Of a DNA stretch of 64,000 nucleotides, positions 26,192-35,625 are shown in pieces. Source of the stretch: Bacteroidales bacterium. Its GTDB lineage: Bacteria; Bacteroidota; Bacteroidia; Bacteroidales; UBA932. The notes under the pieces are model-generated. The model had not been told where the DNA came from. It searched no databases and worked only from the letters and a program-made list of their open reading frames with translations. The translations under genes and the position numbers were made by a program. The stretch lies in assembly GCA_017546605.1 (NCBI GenBank), contig JAFYSH010000014.1, forward strand, positions 124,001 through 188,000. The letters run 5' to 3'. Each line of letters begins with the position of its first letter. The first letter of the stretch is position 1.

Positions 26192-26701
26192 CTATTCTTC
26201 ACGGATGATTAGCCAGGTGAAAAGAAAGCCCAAAGCGGCATTGATGACCGTGCCAACAACGATCCGTCCCACAAGTAACGGGGAGGGTAGAATGCCGGCT
26301 CCTTCCCAAAGGATGTAGATGGAAAGGAAAAGGAAATATAGCAGCACCAGGTAAAGGAAAAAACGACCGCTTCCCATGCTGAGCTGGCACGGGTAGGGAT
26401 ATTTTTCCAGCGAGTTTTCATTGGTAAAGGCCCGGATGAGCGGATAACGGAGCAGCACCATTGCGGTCATTGCGGAAGCATTCAGTCCCAGGATTCCATT
26501 TCCCAAAAGATCCGACAGCAATCCAATGCCAAATGCAGCCAAGAGCATCGGTATTCCCCGTAATTGAATGGGCATCAGGAAGACAATAATCGGAGCCAGA
26601 ATCAGGTAGAGATTCGAATTAAGGGTCAGGTACTTGTCAATTACAGCCTGGAGTAGGATCACCAGCAGGGCAACCAGTAGAAAGTGGCGGACTTTGATCA
26701 T
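26192..26701 (-). CDS. mreD: rod-shape-determining protein MreD
   Basis: 169 residues with about five membrane helices (VRHFLLVALLVILLQAVI at the start, then LYLILAPIIVFLMPI). Sequence is weakly conserved in the family; size, topology and place between mreC and mrdA identify it. It works with MreC in the inner membrane to connect MreB to PBP2/RodA. Start overlaps the mreC stop by 4 bp. Confidence 0.9.
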   Translation of the reverse strand: MIKVRHFLLVALLVILLQAVIDKYLTLNSNLYLILAPIIVFLMPIQLRGIPMLLAAFGIGLLSDLLGNGILGLNASAMTAMVLLRYPLIRAFTNENSLEKYPYPCQLSMGSGRFFLYLVLLYFLFLSIYILWEGAGILPSPLLVGRIVVGTVINAALGFLFTWLIIREE

Positions 26702-27510
26702 AAGGATTCTATTTCGGTTTCTTGGTTGTTGTAAACAATGTACACGAAATGCAGGGAGCGGAAGTCTTCAAACAGATCCAGATAGAGGCGGTGGCTGACG
26801 CCGTCAATGAGTTTGTGGGAAGCGACCGTTCCAATGGGAATGTTTTTGGGAAAGAGCTGGGAGTAGCCGCTGGAAACAACCGTATCTCCTATCGCATAGG
26901 TGGTATGGATGGGAATTTCATCCATAATGACTTGGTTGTGGCGGACACCATCCCAACGGATTGGTCCGAACGTATTGCTTTTTGCCAATGTCCCGGTAAT
27001 GCCCCGATCGATGTCCAGGAGGGATACCACTTGGCAGAAGTGTTCGCTAACGCCATTTACGAAGCCAATGATGCCACGGGTGGTAACCACCCCCATATCG
27101 GGTCGGACCCCATCGGCACGTCCCTTGTTCAGGAAGATGACGTTGTGTTGGCGGTCCGTTTCATTTCGGATGACTTCTGCTGGGATGTATTGAAACCGGT
27201 TTTGTGCTTCCAACACCTGGGCGCTATCCCGGTACTGTTGCTCGGCTACCAGTTCGAGCAATCGTTGGTTTTGGGCTAACAACTGCTGATTCTCCCGGAA
27301 TAAGATTTCATTGATAGACTCCAGCTTATCGGCATAACGACGCCGTTCGACACGTTGCCAGCCGATTTGTTGGATCTGACGAAGTCTCAAGACGAGCTGG
27401 GTTTGCTGCAGGATGCTGTTCTTGGAAATCAATAAAACGCAAACACCCTCCAACAAGAGGAAGGTGATTGCGATCGCAAAAATTTGTAGAAAAGATGTGT
27501 GTTTTCCCAT
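26698..27510 (-). CDS. mreC: rod-shape-determining protein MreC
   Basis: 270 residues. One membrane helix (about 11-28), a coiled coil (about 55-95, LESINEILFRENQQLLAQNQ), then the beta-rich periplasmic domain with NVIFLNKGRADGVRPDMGVV and DTVVSSGYSQLFPKNIPIG, the MreC hallmarks. It scaffolds the elongasome and activates PBP2. 8 bp after mreB. Confidence 0.94.
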   Translation of the reverse strand: MGKHTSFLQIFAIAITFLLLEGVCVLLISKNSILQQTQLVLRLRQIQQIGWQRVERRRYADKLESINEILFRENQQLLAQNQRLLELVAEQQYRDSAQVLEAQNRFQYIPAEVIRNETDRQHNVIFLNKGRADGVRPDMGVVTTRGIIGFVNGVSEHFCQVVSLLDIDRGITGTLAKSNTFGPIRWDGVRHNQVIMDEIPIHTTYAIGDTVVSSGYSQLFPKNIPIGTVASHKLIDGVSHRLYLDLFEDFRSLHFVYIVYNNQETEIESL

Positions 27511-27518
27511 CGTGACGT

Positions 27519-28538
27519 TTACCGCATCAAGAATGAGTAGTGGGACGATCCTTTCAAGGCTAGGCTGGTGCCTCGAGCGACTGCGCGCAAAGGATCGTTG
27601 GCCACGTGGAAGGGAATGTTGATCTTTTCATACAGCCGTTTGTCCAGTCCACGAAGCAAAGCGCCACCTCCGGTCAGGAAGATGCCTTTTTCTACGATGT
27701 CTTGATAGAGTTCCGGCGGAGTTTGTTCCAAAACTTGCAGGATGGCGGTTTCGATCTTGGCCAGGGATTTGTCCAAGCAGTGGGCGACTTCCGGGCTGGT
27801 TACGCCAATCTCTACCGGGTGAGCTGTCATCAGGTTGGGTCCGCGTACGATGAAGGGTTCGGGTTGTTCTTCCAGGTCCGGAATGGCTGATCCGATGCGG
27901 ATTTTAATCTCTTCAGAGGTCAGTTCGCCCACCTTGATGTTGTGCTGTTGACGCATATATTGTTGGATTTCGGAGGTGAATACGTCCCCCGCAACCCGAA
28001 TGCTTTGGCTGCACACGATGCCGCCCAATGAGATGACGGCAATTTCTGTGGTACCCCCTCCGATGTCCACCACCATGTTACCAGCAGGAGCTTCTACATC
28101 CAGGCCGATCCCCATCGCAGCAGCCATGGGTTCAAAAATCATATAGACATCGCGTCCCCCTGCGTGTTCTGAGGAGTCGCGGATCGCCCGGATTTCCACT
28201 TCGGTACTTCCGGAAGGTACGCAGACAACCATCTTGATGCTCGGGGTAAAGAGCGAGCGTTTGGGGTTGATCATCTTGACGAAGCCCTTAATCATGTGTT
28301 CGGCTGCATGGAAGTCTGCAATAACTCCGTCTCGCAACGGGCGTACGGTTTTGATGTTGGGGTGGGTCTTCTCGTGCATCAATCGGGCACGTTGGCCAAA
28401 TGCAATCGGTTTTCCGGTGTTTTGGTCAAATGCGATGATGGAGGGTTCGTCCACTACAATTTTATCATCAACCAGGATGACGGTATTTGCCGTTCCCAGG
28501 TCAATGGCCAGTTCTTGGGTAAGGAAGGAAAATGCCAT
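27519..28538 (-). CDS. mreB: actin-like cytoskeletal protein MreB
   Basis: 339 residues, normal length. Phosphate loops LAIDLGTANT (10-19) and VVDIGGGTTEIAV, and the adenosine motif LTGGGALLRGLD, identify the actin-like fold. It has the short N-terminal membrane-binding stretch MAFSFLT. It forms ATP-dependent filaments that guide RodA/PBP2. Second gene of the operon, 14 bp after purH. Confidence 0.97.
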   Translation of the reverse strand: MAFSFLTQELAIDLGTANTVILVDDKIVVDEPSIIAFDQNTGKPIAFGQRARLMHEKTHPNIKTVRPLRDGVIADFHAAEHMIKGFVKMINPKRSLFTPSIKMVVCVPSGSTEVEIRAIRDSSEHAGGRDVYMIFEPMAAAMGIGLDVEAPAGNMVVDIGGGTTEIAVISLGGIVCSQSIRVAGDVFTSEIQQYMRQQHNIKVGELTSEEIKIRIGSAIPDLEEQPEPFIVRGPNLMTAHPVEIGVTSPEVAHCLDKSLAKIETAILQVLEQTPPELYQDIVEKGIFLTGGGALLRGLDKRLYEKINIPFHVANDPLRAVARGTSLALKGSSHYSFLMR

Positions 28539-28552
28539 GGTATCGGAACGGA

Positions 28553-30070
28553 TTAGTGTTTGAAATGACGTTTACCGGTAATGACCATTGCCATATCGTG
28601 CGCATTGCAGTAGTCAATGCTTTCTTGATCTCGGATGGATCCACCCGGGTGGATGACGGCTGTAATGCCGGCCTTGTCTGCGATTTCCACGCAGTCCGGG
28701 AACGGGAAGAATGCGTCGGATGCCATCACAGCACCGTTGAGGTCAAATCCGAAATGGTTGGCTTTTTCAATCGCTTGTTTCAAGGAATCTACGCGGGAAG
28801 TTTGGCCCACTCCGCTGGCCAGCAATGTGCGGTCTTTTGCCAAAACGATGGCGTTGGACTTGGAGTGTTTTACCAAAATATTTGCGAAGATCATATCGTC
28901 AATTTGAGCAGCGGTCGGGGCCAATTGGGTAGCCGTGTTCAGTTCTTCCGGTTTTTCCACGTGGCTGTCGCGTTCTTGTACCAAGGCACCACCGAGCAAT
29001 GAACGGAATTTTACCGAAGACAAGGCGATGTTGTCGTTGACCAGGATGATGCGGTTCTTTTTGCCTTTGAGGATGCGCAAGGCTTCTTCTTCGTAGCCGG
29101 GAGCCACGATTACTTCAAAGAAGATTTTATCAATGTCTGCGGCAGTGGCAGCGTCAATGGGACGGTTGGCCACGATGATGCCTCCGAATGCAGAAACCGG
29201 GTCGCCAGCCAACGCTGCTTTCCATGCGTCCAAAAGGGTGGGACGTACGGCGCAACCGCAAGCGTTGTTGTGTTTGATTACTGCTACGGCGCAGTCTTGG
29301 AAGTCTGCTATGAGTTCCATAGCGGCTTCTACATCCAGCAAATTATTGTAGGACAATTCCTTGCCATGGAGCTGTTTGGGAAGGGTGTCTGCAGCGCCAT
29401 AGAATCGTGCCGGCTGGTGCGGGTTTTCACCATAGCGCAACGGCATGCTTTCGCAGATGCTTTCACTGAAGGATTCCAGTCCTTGATCTTGGTTGAAATA
29501 ACGATAGATCATGGTGTCGTAGTGAGAGCTGGTTTGGAAAGCGTAGGCAGCAAACCATTTGCGGTCGGCCAAGGTGGTGCAACCGTCTTGGTTAACCAAC
29601 AATTCGTACAGCTTTGCATAACCGCCTTGAGCAGGAACAATGACTACGTCCTTGAAGTTTTTGGCAGCAGCACGAATCAATGAGATACCTCCGATGTCAA
29701 TCTTTTCAATGATGTCGGCTTCGGAAGCATTGGCTGCTACGTATTGTTCGAAAGGGTACAAGTCCACGATGACCAAGTCGATCGGGGGAATGTCATAGCT
29801 TTCGCTTTCCACCAGGTCGCCGGCATCATCCCGGCGGAACAGAATGCCACCGAAAATTTTGGGGTGAAGGGTTTTGACACGGCCGCCAAAAATGGACGGG
29901 TAGCCGGTCAAACTTTCAACTGTGGTAACGGGGTGGCCCAACGATTGAATGAAATCGTAGGTTCCTCCGGTGGAAATAATTTCAACGCCCAACTCAATGA
30001 GCTTGTTTACAATCTCTTCCAGGCCATCTTTGTGATAAACGGATATCAAGGCCCGGTTTATTTTTTTCAT
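28553..30070 (-). CDS. purH: bifunctional AICAR transformylase/IMP cyclohydrolase
   Basis: 505 residues from the ATG at 30070; a start six codons earlier (30088) is possible, but the inner ATG has GGAG six bases upstream, one of the few Shine-Dalgarno matches in the window, and MKKINRALISVYHKDGL fits the family. N-terminal IMP cyclohydrolase domain (ISTGGTYDFIQ; GGRVKTLHPKIFGGIL), then transformylase (RYGENPHQPARFY; NACGCAV; SDAFFPFPD). It makes the last two steps to IMP. It heads the mre operon, an arrangement seen in other Bacteroidota. Confidence 0.96.
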   Translation of the reverse strand: MKKINRALISVYHKDGLEEIVNKLIELGVEIISTGGTYDFIQSLGHPVTTVESLTGYPSIFGGRVKTLHPKIFGGILFRRDDAGDLVESESYDIPPIDLVIVDLYPFEQYVAANASEADIIEKIDIGGISLIRAAAKNFKDVVIVPAQGGYAKLYELLVNQDGCTTLADRKWFAAYAFQTSSHYDTMIYRYFNQDQGLESFSESICESMPLRYGENPHQPARFYGAADTLPKQLHGKELSYNNLLDVEAAMELIADFQDCAVAVIKHNNACGCAVRPTLLDAWKAALAGDPVSAFGGIIVANRPIDAATAADIDKIFFEVIVAPGYEEEALRILKGKKNRIILVNDNIALSSVKFRSLLGGALVQERDSHVEKPEELNTATQLAPTAAQIDDMIFANILVKHSKSNAIVLAKDRTLLASGVGQTSRVDSLKQAIEKANHFGFDLNGAVMASDAFFPFPDCVEIADKAGITAVIHPGGSIRDQESIDYCNAHDMAMVITGKRHFKH

Positions 30071-30126
30071 TTCGTTCTCCAATGACATAGGCTGTAATTT
30101 TAATCGCGTAAAATTAGCAAAAACAA

Positions 30127-30158
30127 TTGAAAAAACTTTGCATTATCGCGTATATTTG
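30127..30158 (+). promoter_or_regulatory. promoter of ispD
   Basis: TTG (30127-30129), 21 bp, TATATTTG (30151-30158), leaving a ~14-nt leader before the ATG at 30177. Confidence 0.65.
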
Positions 30159-30176
30159 CAGCACAAGAGATGAAAA

Positions 30177-30860
30177 ATGATGAAACGATACGCGATCATA
30201 ACTGCAGGGGGAACTGGAACCCGGATGGGGGCGGACAAACCCAAGCAATTGCTGGAATTGGATGGAAAGCCGGTTTTACGCTGGACGATGGAATTGTTTC
30301 AGCGATTGGTGGAGCCGGTTGAACTCATTGTGGTGATGAACGAAGGGATTCGGGAGGAGTGGAAGGCCTATTGCCGAGTTGCTCAGTTCCGGATGCGGCA
30401 TCGTTTGGTGACGGGAGGGATTACCCGTTTTCATTCGGTTAAAAACGGTTTGCAGCACGTGGAAGAGGGTGCTCTGGTGGCCGTGCACGATGCTGTTCGT
30501 CCGTTTGCAACGGTTGAATTGATCGAAGCGGCGTATCAAATGGCAGCCTTGCAAGGAAGTGCCATTCCGTATGTTGATGTGGTGGACTCCTTGCGTAGCC
30601 GGAAGCCGGATTGCGAGGGGCGTTTGTTGACCGAACCCGTGGACCGTTCGTTGTTCATGGGGATACAGACACCACAGGTTTTTCGTTCTACCTGGTTGAA
30701 GGAAGCCTATCAGCGTCCGTATCAAACTTCTTTTACGGATGATGCTTCCGTAATGGAAGCAGCCGGTCATGCTTTGTCTTTTTTACCGGGCAGTCGTTTT
30801 AATATCAAACTGACCACGCCAGAAGACTGGCAGTTGGCGCAGTTATTCATACATCGTTAG
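30177..30860 (+). CDS. ispD: 2-C-methyl-D-erythritol 4-phosphate cytidylyltransferase
   Basis: 227 residues. AGGTGTRMGADKPKQLLEL is the CTP-binding GxGxRM...PKQ motif; HDAVRPF, then FMGIQTPQVF and TDDASVME complete the IspD pattern. It couples MEP to CMP in the non-mevalonate isoprenoid pathway; the next-but-one enzyme, IspF, is encoded at 53.9 kb. The pathway supplies undecaprenyl carrier and menaquinone. 5 bp from convergent topA. Confidence 0.95.
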   Translation: MMKRYAIITAGGTGTRMGADKPKQLLELDGKPVLRWTMELFQRLVEPVELIVVMNEGIREEWKAYCRVAQFRMRHRLVTGGITRFHSVKNGLQHVEEGALVAVHDAVRPFATVELIEAAYQMAALQGSAIPYVDVVDSLRSRKPDCEGRLLTEPVDRSLFMGIQTPQVFRSTWLKEAYQRPYQTSFTDDASVMEAAGHALSFLPGSRFNIKLTTPEDWQLAQLFIHR

Positions 30861-30865
30861 ACGGC

Positions 30866-33166
30866 TTATTTCTTTCCTTTTGCGTCAGCCTCTGCAATGA
30901 TTTGTCGGCAATCCGACAAAGTCAAGGTCTCCGGTGAGGTTCCTTTGGGGATTTTGTAGTTGTTTTTGCCTTGTTTGATGTAGGGGCCATAACGACCGTT
31001 CAGTACTTGAATGCCAGCTTCTTCGAAATTCAAAATCTCTTTTTTGGCGTTCTTTTCTGCATGTTCCTGAATCAGGGTAATTGCTTCGTCAAGGGTGACG
31101 GTGTACGGGTCGTACTTCTTGCCCAAGGAAACGAAGCTGGTGCCATATTTTACATAAGGTCCGAAGCGGCCTTTGGAGGCAGAGATGGCCATTCCGTTCC
31201 ATTCGCCCAATTGGCGAGGCAGTTCAAACAGTTGTAGGGCTTCTTCCAGGGAAATGCTTTCAATGAGTTGTCCCTTGGCGAGGCTGGCGAATTTCTTGTC
31301 AGGGTCGTCGTTGGTGCCGATTTGTACCAGGGGTCCGAAGCGGCCAATGCGGACGATGACCTCTTTTCCGGTCTTGGGGTCGGTTCCGAGCACCCGTTCT
31401 GCTTTGGTTGGAGCGGCTTCTTGGGTCGTGTCTTCTACCAATTTGTGGAAAGGTCCGTAGAACAGGCGGATGGTGGGTACCCATTCTTGCTTTCCAGCGG
31501 CAATGGCATCGAAACTTTCTTCCACGTGTGCCGTGAATCCATAATCCAAAATGTCCGGAAAATGGAATGCCAGGAAATCGGTTACCACGATGCCGATGTT
31601 TTCAGGGCAGAGTTTTCCTTTTTCTGATCCGAAAGTTTCTTGTCGGGTTTGGCTGGTAATGACGCCGTTCTTGAGAACGAGTTGGGTGATGGTGTGTTCT
31701 TCGCCCTTGCGGTCATCCTTGAGGATGTAGCCACGCTGTCCCAAGGTGGAAATGGTGGGAGCATAGGTGGATGGTCTTCCGATACCCAGTTCTTCCATTT
31801 TCTTTACCAGGGAAGCTTCTGTGTAGCGCAGCGGGTGAAGAGTATATCGTTCGGTAGCTTGAATTTCAAGTACCTTCATTTCTTGGTGTAGGGACAGAGG
31901 AGGCAACAAAGTGTCTTCTTCGTCGTTGTCGGTTTCGTCATCGTTTGACTCGATGTAGAGTTTGAGGAAACCGTCAAAGAGAACTTGTTGTGCTTGGGAG
32001 GTGAAGTCCTCGCGTACACCTTCTGCCGAAAGGGTTAGGGTGGTCTTTTCCAGTCGGGCATCCGCCATTTGGGAGGCAACGGTGCGCTTCCAGATCAGGC
32101 TGTACAACTTGCGTTCAGCGACCGTTCCTTCGATGTTTTCCTGTTCGATGTAAGTGGGACGGATGGCTTCGTGGGCTTCTTGGGCTCCTTTGCTATGGGT
32201 TTTGTATTGACGGGGGTTGGAGTAGTCTTCGCCAAACTGCTCGATGATGCAGGCCTTTGCGGAGTTGATGGCCAGTTGTGACAGGTTGGTGGAGTCTGTA
32301 CGCATGTAGGTAATCAAACCGGATTCATACAGACGTTGTGCCAGGCTCATAGTTTGGCTGACGGAGAAACCAAACTTCCGTGCTGCCTCTTGTTGGAGGG
32401 ATGAAGTGGTGAAAGGAGGGGCCGGGGTGCGGCTGGTTTCCTTTTTGTCAATTCGGGAAATTTGGAAGGAGGCTTGGCTGCAAGCTTCCAGCAATTGTTG
32501 GGCTTCGTTCATCGAAGTCAGGCGATGGGAAACACTGCCTTTGATCTTGGTGCGGGCGGGGGTTCCTTCCGGGTGGAAGAAGCCTTCGACTTTGAAATAA
32601 GGTTGGGCCTTGAAATTCATAATTTCCCGTTCCCGGTCTACAATCAGACGTAGGGCTACGGATTGTACGCGGCCGGCTGAAAGGGAGGGTTTGATCTTTT
32701 TCCAAAGGATGGGAGATAGCTCGAAACCAACGAGCCGGTCCAGTACGCGGCGGGCTTGTTGGGCCATCACCAGGTTCATGTCAATGCCCCGCGGGTTTTC
32801 GATGGCCTGCAGGATGGCGTTCTTTGTAATTTCATGGAATACAATTCGTTTCGTTGTCTCCGGGTTTAGGTTGAGCGTTTGTTGCAAATGCCAGGCAATC
32901 GCTTCTCCCTCCCGGTCTTCATCGGAAGCCAGCCAGACGGTTTTGGCTTTTTTGACAGCGGCTTTCAATTCGGCAACCACTTTCTTCTTTTCATCCGATA
33001 TGATGTATTCCGGTTCAAAATCATTCAGGGTATCGATCCCTAAGTTTTTCTTGGCCAAATCGCGGATGTGACCAAAACTGGATTTGACGGTATATTGCTC
33101 TCCTAAAAACTTTTCAATAGTCTTAGCCTTGGCCGGTGACTCGACGATAACTAAATTCTCTCCCAT
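30866..33166 (-). CDS. topA: DNA topoisomerase I
   Basis: 766 residues. Toprim domain at the start (VESPAKAKTIEKFLG; SDEDREGEAIAWHL), active-site Tyr in ITYMRTDSTNLS, and the IA fold through ELGIGRPSTYAPTI. The C-terminus carries no C4 zinc fingers; instead there are three repeats of the type GRFGPLVQIG, GRFGPYVKYG, GRYGPYIKQG (about residues 610-740), the Toprim_Crpt kind. It relaxes negative supercoils. A promoter with TTTG, 21 bp and TTACTTTG (33191-33223, minus) lies upstream, one mismatch from consensus. Confidence 0.96.
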   Translation of the reverse strand: MGENLVIVESPAKAKTIEKFLGEQYTVKSSFGHIRDLAKKNLGIDTLNDFEPEYIISDEKKKVVAELKAAVKKAKTVWLASDEDREGEAIAWHLQQTLNLNPETTKRIVFHEITKNAILQAIENPRGIDMNLVMAQQARRVLDRLVGFELSPILWKKIKPSLSAGRVQSVALRLIVDREREIMNFKAQPYFKVEGFFHPEGTPARTKIKGSVSHRLTSMNEAQQLLEACSQASFQISRIDKKETSRTPAPPFTTSSLQQEAARKFGFSVSQTMSLAQRLYESGLITYMRTDSTNLSQLAINSAKACIIEQFGEDYSNPRQYKTHSKGAQEAHEAIRPTYIEQENIEGTVAERKLYSLIWKRTVASQMADARLEKTTLTLSAEGVREDFTSQAQQVLFDGFLKLYIESNDDETDNDEEDTLLPPLSLHQEMKVLEIQATERYTLHPLRYTEASLVKKMEELGIGRPSTYAPTISTLGQRGYILKDDRKGEEHTITQLVLKNGVITSQTRQETFGSEKGKLCPENIGIVVTDFLAFHFPDILDYGFTAHVEESFDAIAAGKQEWVPTIRLFYGPFHKLVEDTTQEAAPTKAERVLGTDPKTGKEVIVRIGRFGPLVQIGTNDDPDKKFASLAKGQLIESISLEEALQLFELPRQLGEWNGMAISASKGRFGPYVKYGTSFVSLGKKYDPYTVTLDEAITLIQEHAEKNAKKEILNFEEAGIQVLNGRYGPYIKQGKNNYKIPKGTSPETLTLSDCRQIIAEADAKGKK

Positions 33167-33190
33167 ACTACATATTTGTCAAAAACGCTG

Positions 33191-33223
33191 CAAAGTAAAA
33201 TACAAAGAGCTATAAATACCAAA
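33191..33223 (-). promoter_or_regulatory. probable promoter of topA
   Basis: Minus-strand TTTG (33220-33223), 21 bp, TTACTTTG (33191-33198), one base off the -7 consensus; leader about 19 nt. Confidence 0.5.
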
Positions 33224-33230
33224 TTTTTGT

Positions 33231-33238
33231 TACTTTTG
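33231..33238 (+). promoter_or_regulatory. -7 element of pbp1A-ddl-prmC
   Basis: Plus-strand TACTTTTG, 17 bp before the ATG at 33256; no clear -33. Confidence 0.5.
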
Positions 33239-33255
33239 CTTTTTATTATAGGTAT

Positions 33256-35622
33256 ATGAAAGCATCGAAAAAGAACTATATCACACGCCTTTTCTGGGTG
33301 TTGTTCTCCCTGCCTTTTGGACTGATTGTCTTGTCATTACTCTTTGTTTCGATATTTAGTGACCTTCCTTCTTTTGAGGAATTGGAAAATCCGAAGACTT
33401 ATTTGGCGACGGAATTGATCGCAGAAGACGGTGAAGTGTTCAATACCTGGCACATTGAGAATCGTACGTATGTCCAATTCGAAGACCTCTCCGAGAACTT
33501 GGTCAATGCCGCTTTAGCGACGGAGGATATCCGGTTTTACAGCCACTCGGGTATTGACTTTCGGGGCCTGGCGCGTGTGGGCGTAAAGACTTTGCTGATG
33601 GGAAATTCCAGTTCCGGAGGGGGTAGTACCATTACCCAGCAATTGGCCAAGAGTCTGTTTCCCCGGGATACCTCCCGCAACCGATTCCCGGGTGAAAAAC
33701 ATGCCAAACTGGTGGGAAGCAAACTGAAAGAGTGGATTACGGCGGTCCGTTTGGAGCGGAATTATACGAAAAATGAGATCTTGAGCATGTATATGAACAC
33801 GATCTTTTTCGGTAGCAATGCGTATGGTATCAAGGCCGCTTCCAATACGTTCTTTGGTAAGGATCCCATTCACTTGAATGTTGAGGAGAGTGCTACGCTG
33901 GTGGGAATGGTCAACAAGCCGACGCGTTACAACCCGGTCATCAATTACGACAAGTCGTTAAAACGTCGCAATCACGTGTTGCGCCAAATGGAAAAATACG
34001 GTTTTTTGACCGAGGCAGAACATGATTCAATCGCGCAGCTGCCTATTACACTGCATTATCGCCGTCAGGATCATACCAGCGGCATTGGCTCGTATTTTCG
34101 GGATATGTTGCGCCGTTATATGAGTGCATCTGAACCCAATCGTCGTCGCTATGCCAATCGTGAGGATTACAACGCAGATCTTCAACTCTGGGAGGAAGAT
34201 CCTTTGTACGGTTGGTTGAATAAGAATTTCAAGCCGGACGGAAGCAAGTATAATTTGGACAAAGACGGTCTGAAGATCTATACCACGCTGAATGCAACGA
34301 TGCAACGTTATGCAGAAGAAGCGGTGGTGGAACACTTGGGTGGCTACTTGCAACCAGCCTTTTTCCGCGAATTGAAGCGTAAACCGAACGCACCCTTTGC
34401 AATGGATGTCCCGCAAGAATTGACGGAAACCGTGATGCAACAAGCTCGTCGGTGGAGTGACCGATATATGTCCATGAAGGAGGATGGGGCCAGCGAGGCC
34501 GAAATCCAGAAAGCCTTTAACGTTCGTGCGAAGATGCGGGTTTTCTCGTGGAACAAGCAGGGGTATGTGGATACGGTGATGACCCCGAATGATTCCATCC
34601 GTTATTACAAGTCCTTTATGCGGGCGGCATTGATTGCGATGGAGCCGCAAACCGGAAACATCCGGGCCTATGTAGGGGGACCGGACTATAAATTCTTTAA
34701 GTATGACAATGCCCGTCAGTCGAAGCGTCAAGTGGGATCTACCATCAAGCCATTCCTCTATACCCTGGCCATGCAGGAGGGATATACCCCCTGTGATAAG
34801 GTGATCAACGTGCCGCAAACCTTTATTGTGGGGGATACAACCTGGACCCCGCGAAGTACGGACAAAGAAGATTGGATTGGAATGACGGTAACGTTGAAGT
34901 GGGGGTTGACCAAGAGTAGTAACAACATCACTGCCTACCTGATGAAACAATTTGGGCCGCAGGCCATGATCAATATGTGTCGTAAGCTGGGTATTACGAC
35001 CTATTTGCCCCCGTATCCTTCGTTGTGTGTCGGGCCAGCTGATATCTCGGTACTTGAAATGGTGAGTGCCTACAACACGTATCCTAGCCGTGGAGTGTAT
35101 GTCAGCCCGATGATGGTGACTCGGATTGAGGACAATGCTGGAAACGTGCTGGCCAACTTCTCTTCCCGCAAACGGGAAGCGATCAGTGAATCGACCGCAT
35201 ACTTGATGGTCAATTTGATGCAAGGGGTAGTCAACGAGGGTACTTCGGTTCGTCTTCGTAGCCGCTATGTTCCGGAAGGGGCATTGGCCGGAAAGACCGG
35301 AACCACGAATGACCAATCGGATGGCTGGTTCATTGGTTATACTCCGAAATTGACGGCTGGAGTTTGGGTGGGTGCCGAAGATCGCCAAGTCCATTTTGAG
35401 ACTTTGTCCATGGGGCAAGGGGCCAATATGGCATTGCCGATATGGGGTATTTTTATGAAGAAAGTGATGGAAGATGGTACGCTGGGAATTCGGACAACGG
35501 ATCAATTTGTGGCGCCGGCCGGCTGGTCGTTGAGTTTGGATTGTGACGGTAGTGATGCGGATGCGTCTTCTTCCGGACAAAAAGAACAGAATTATTTTGA
35601 TGATGGGGAATCCTTCTTTTAG
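33256..35622 (+). CDS. mrcA: class A penicillin-binding protein 1A
   Basis: 788 residues. Short cytoplasmic tail, one membrane helix (about 13-35), GT51 transglycosylase with ATEDIRFYSHSGID (catalytic Glu) and GGSTITQQLAKSLFP, then the transpeptidase with GSTIKPF (SxxK), SSN (TKSSNNI) and KTGTTND. It both polymerises and cross-links peptidoglycan. It lies 3 bp before ddl and so shares its transcript. A Ser/Asp-rich tail ends the protein (SDADASSSGQ). Confidence 0.95.
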   Translation: MKASKKNYITRLFWVLFSLPFGLIVLSLLFVSIFSDLPSFEELENPKTYLATELIAEDGEVFNTWHIENRTYVQFEDLSENLVNAALATEDIRFYSHSGIDFRGLARVGVKTLLMGNSSSGGGSTITQQLAKSLFPRDTSRNRFPGEKHAKLVGSKLKEWITAVRLERNYTKNEILSMYMNTIFFGSNAYGIKAASNTFFGKDPIHLNVEESATLVGMVNKPTRYNPVINYDKSLKRRNHVLRQMEKYGFLTEAEHDSIAQLPITLHYRRQDHTSGIGSYFRDMLRRYMSASEPNRRRYANREDYNADLQLWEEDPLYGWLNKNFKPDGSKYNLDKDGLKIYTTLNATMQRYAEEAVVEHLGGYLQPAFFRELKRKPNAPFAMDVPQELTETVMQQARRWSDRYMSMKEDGASEAEIQKAFNVRAKMRVFSWNKQGYVDTVMTPNDSIRYYKSFMRAALIAMEPQTGNIRAYVGGPDYKFFKYDNARQSKRQVGSTIKPFLYTLAMQEGYTPCDKVINVPQTFIVGDTTWTPRSTDKEDWIGMTVTLKWGLTKSSNNITAYLMKQFGPQAMINMCRKLGITTYLPPYPSLCVGPADISVLEMVSAYNTYPSRGVYVSPMMVTRIEDNAGNVLANFSSRKREAISESTAYLMVNLMQGVVNEGTSVRLRSRYVPEGALAGKTGTTNDQSDGWFIGYTPKLTAGVWVGAEDRQVHFETLSMGQGANMALPIWGIFMKKVMEDGTLGIRTTDQFVAPAGWSLSLDCDGSDADASSSGQKEQNYFDDGESFF

Positions 35623-35625
35623 AGC

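Noticed and set aside
34027-35580. A 517-codon open frame on the minus strand, opposite pbp1A
   Set aside because: It is fully opposite a gene with all PBP1A motifs; its translation is His/Arg/Gln-rich with no domain and is explained by codon bias.
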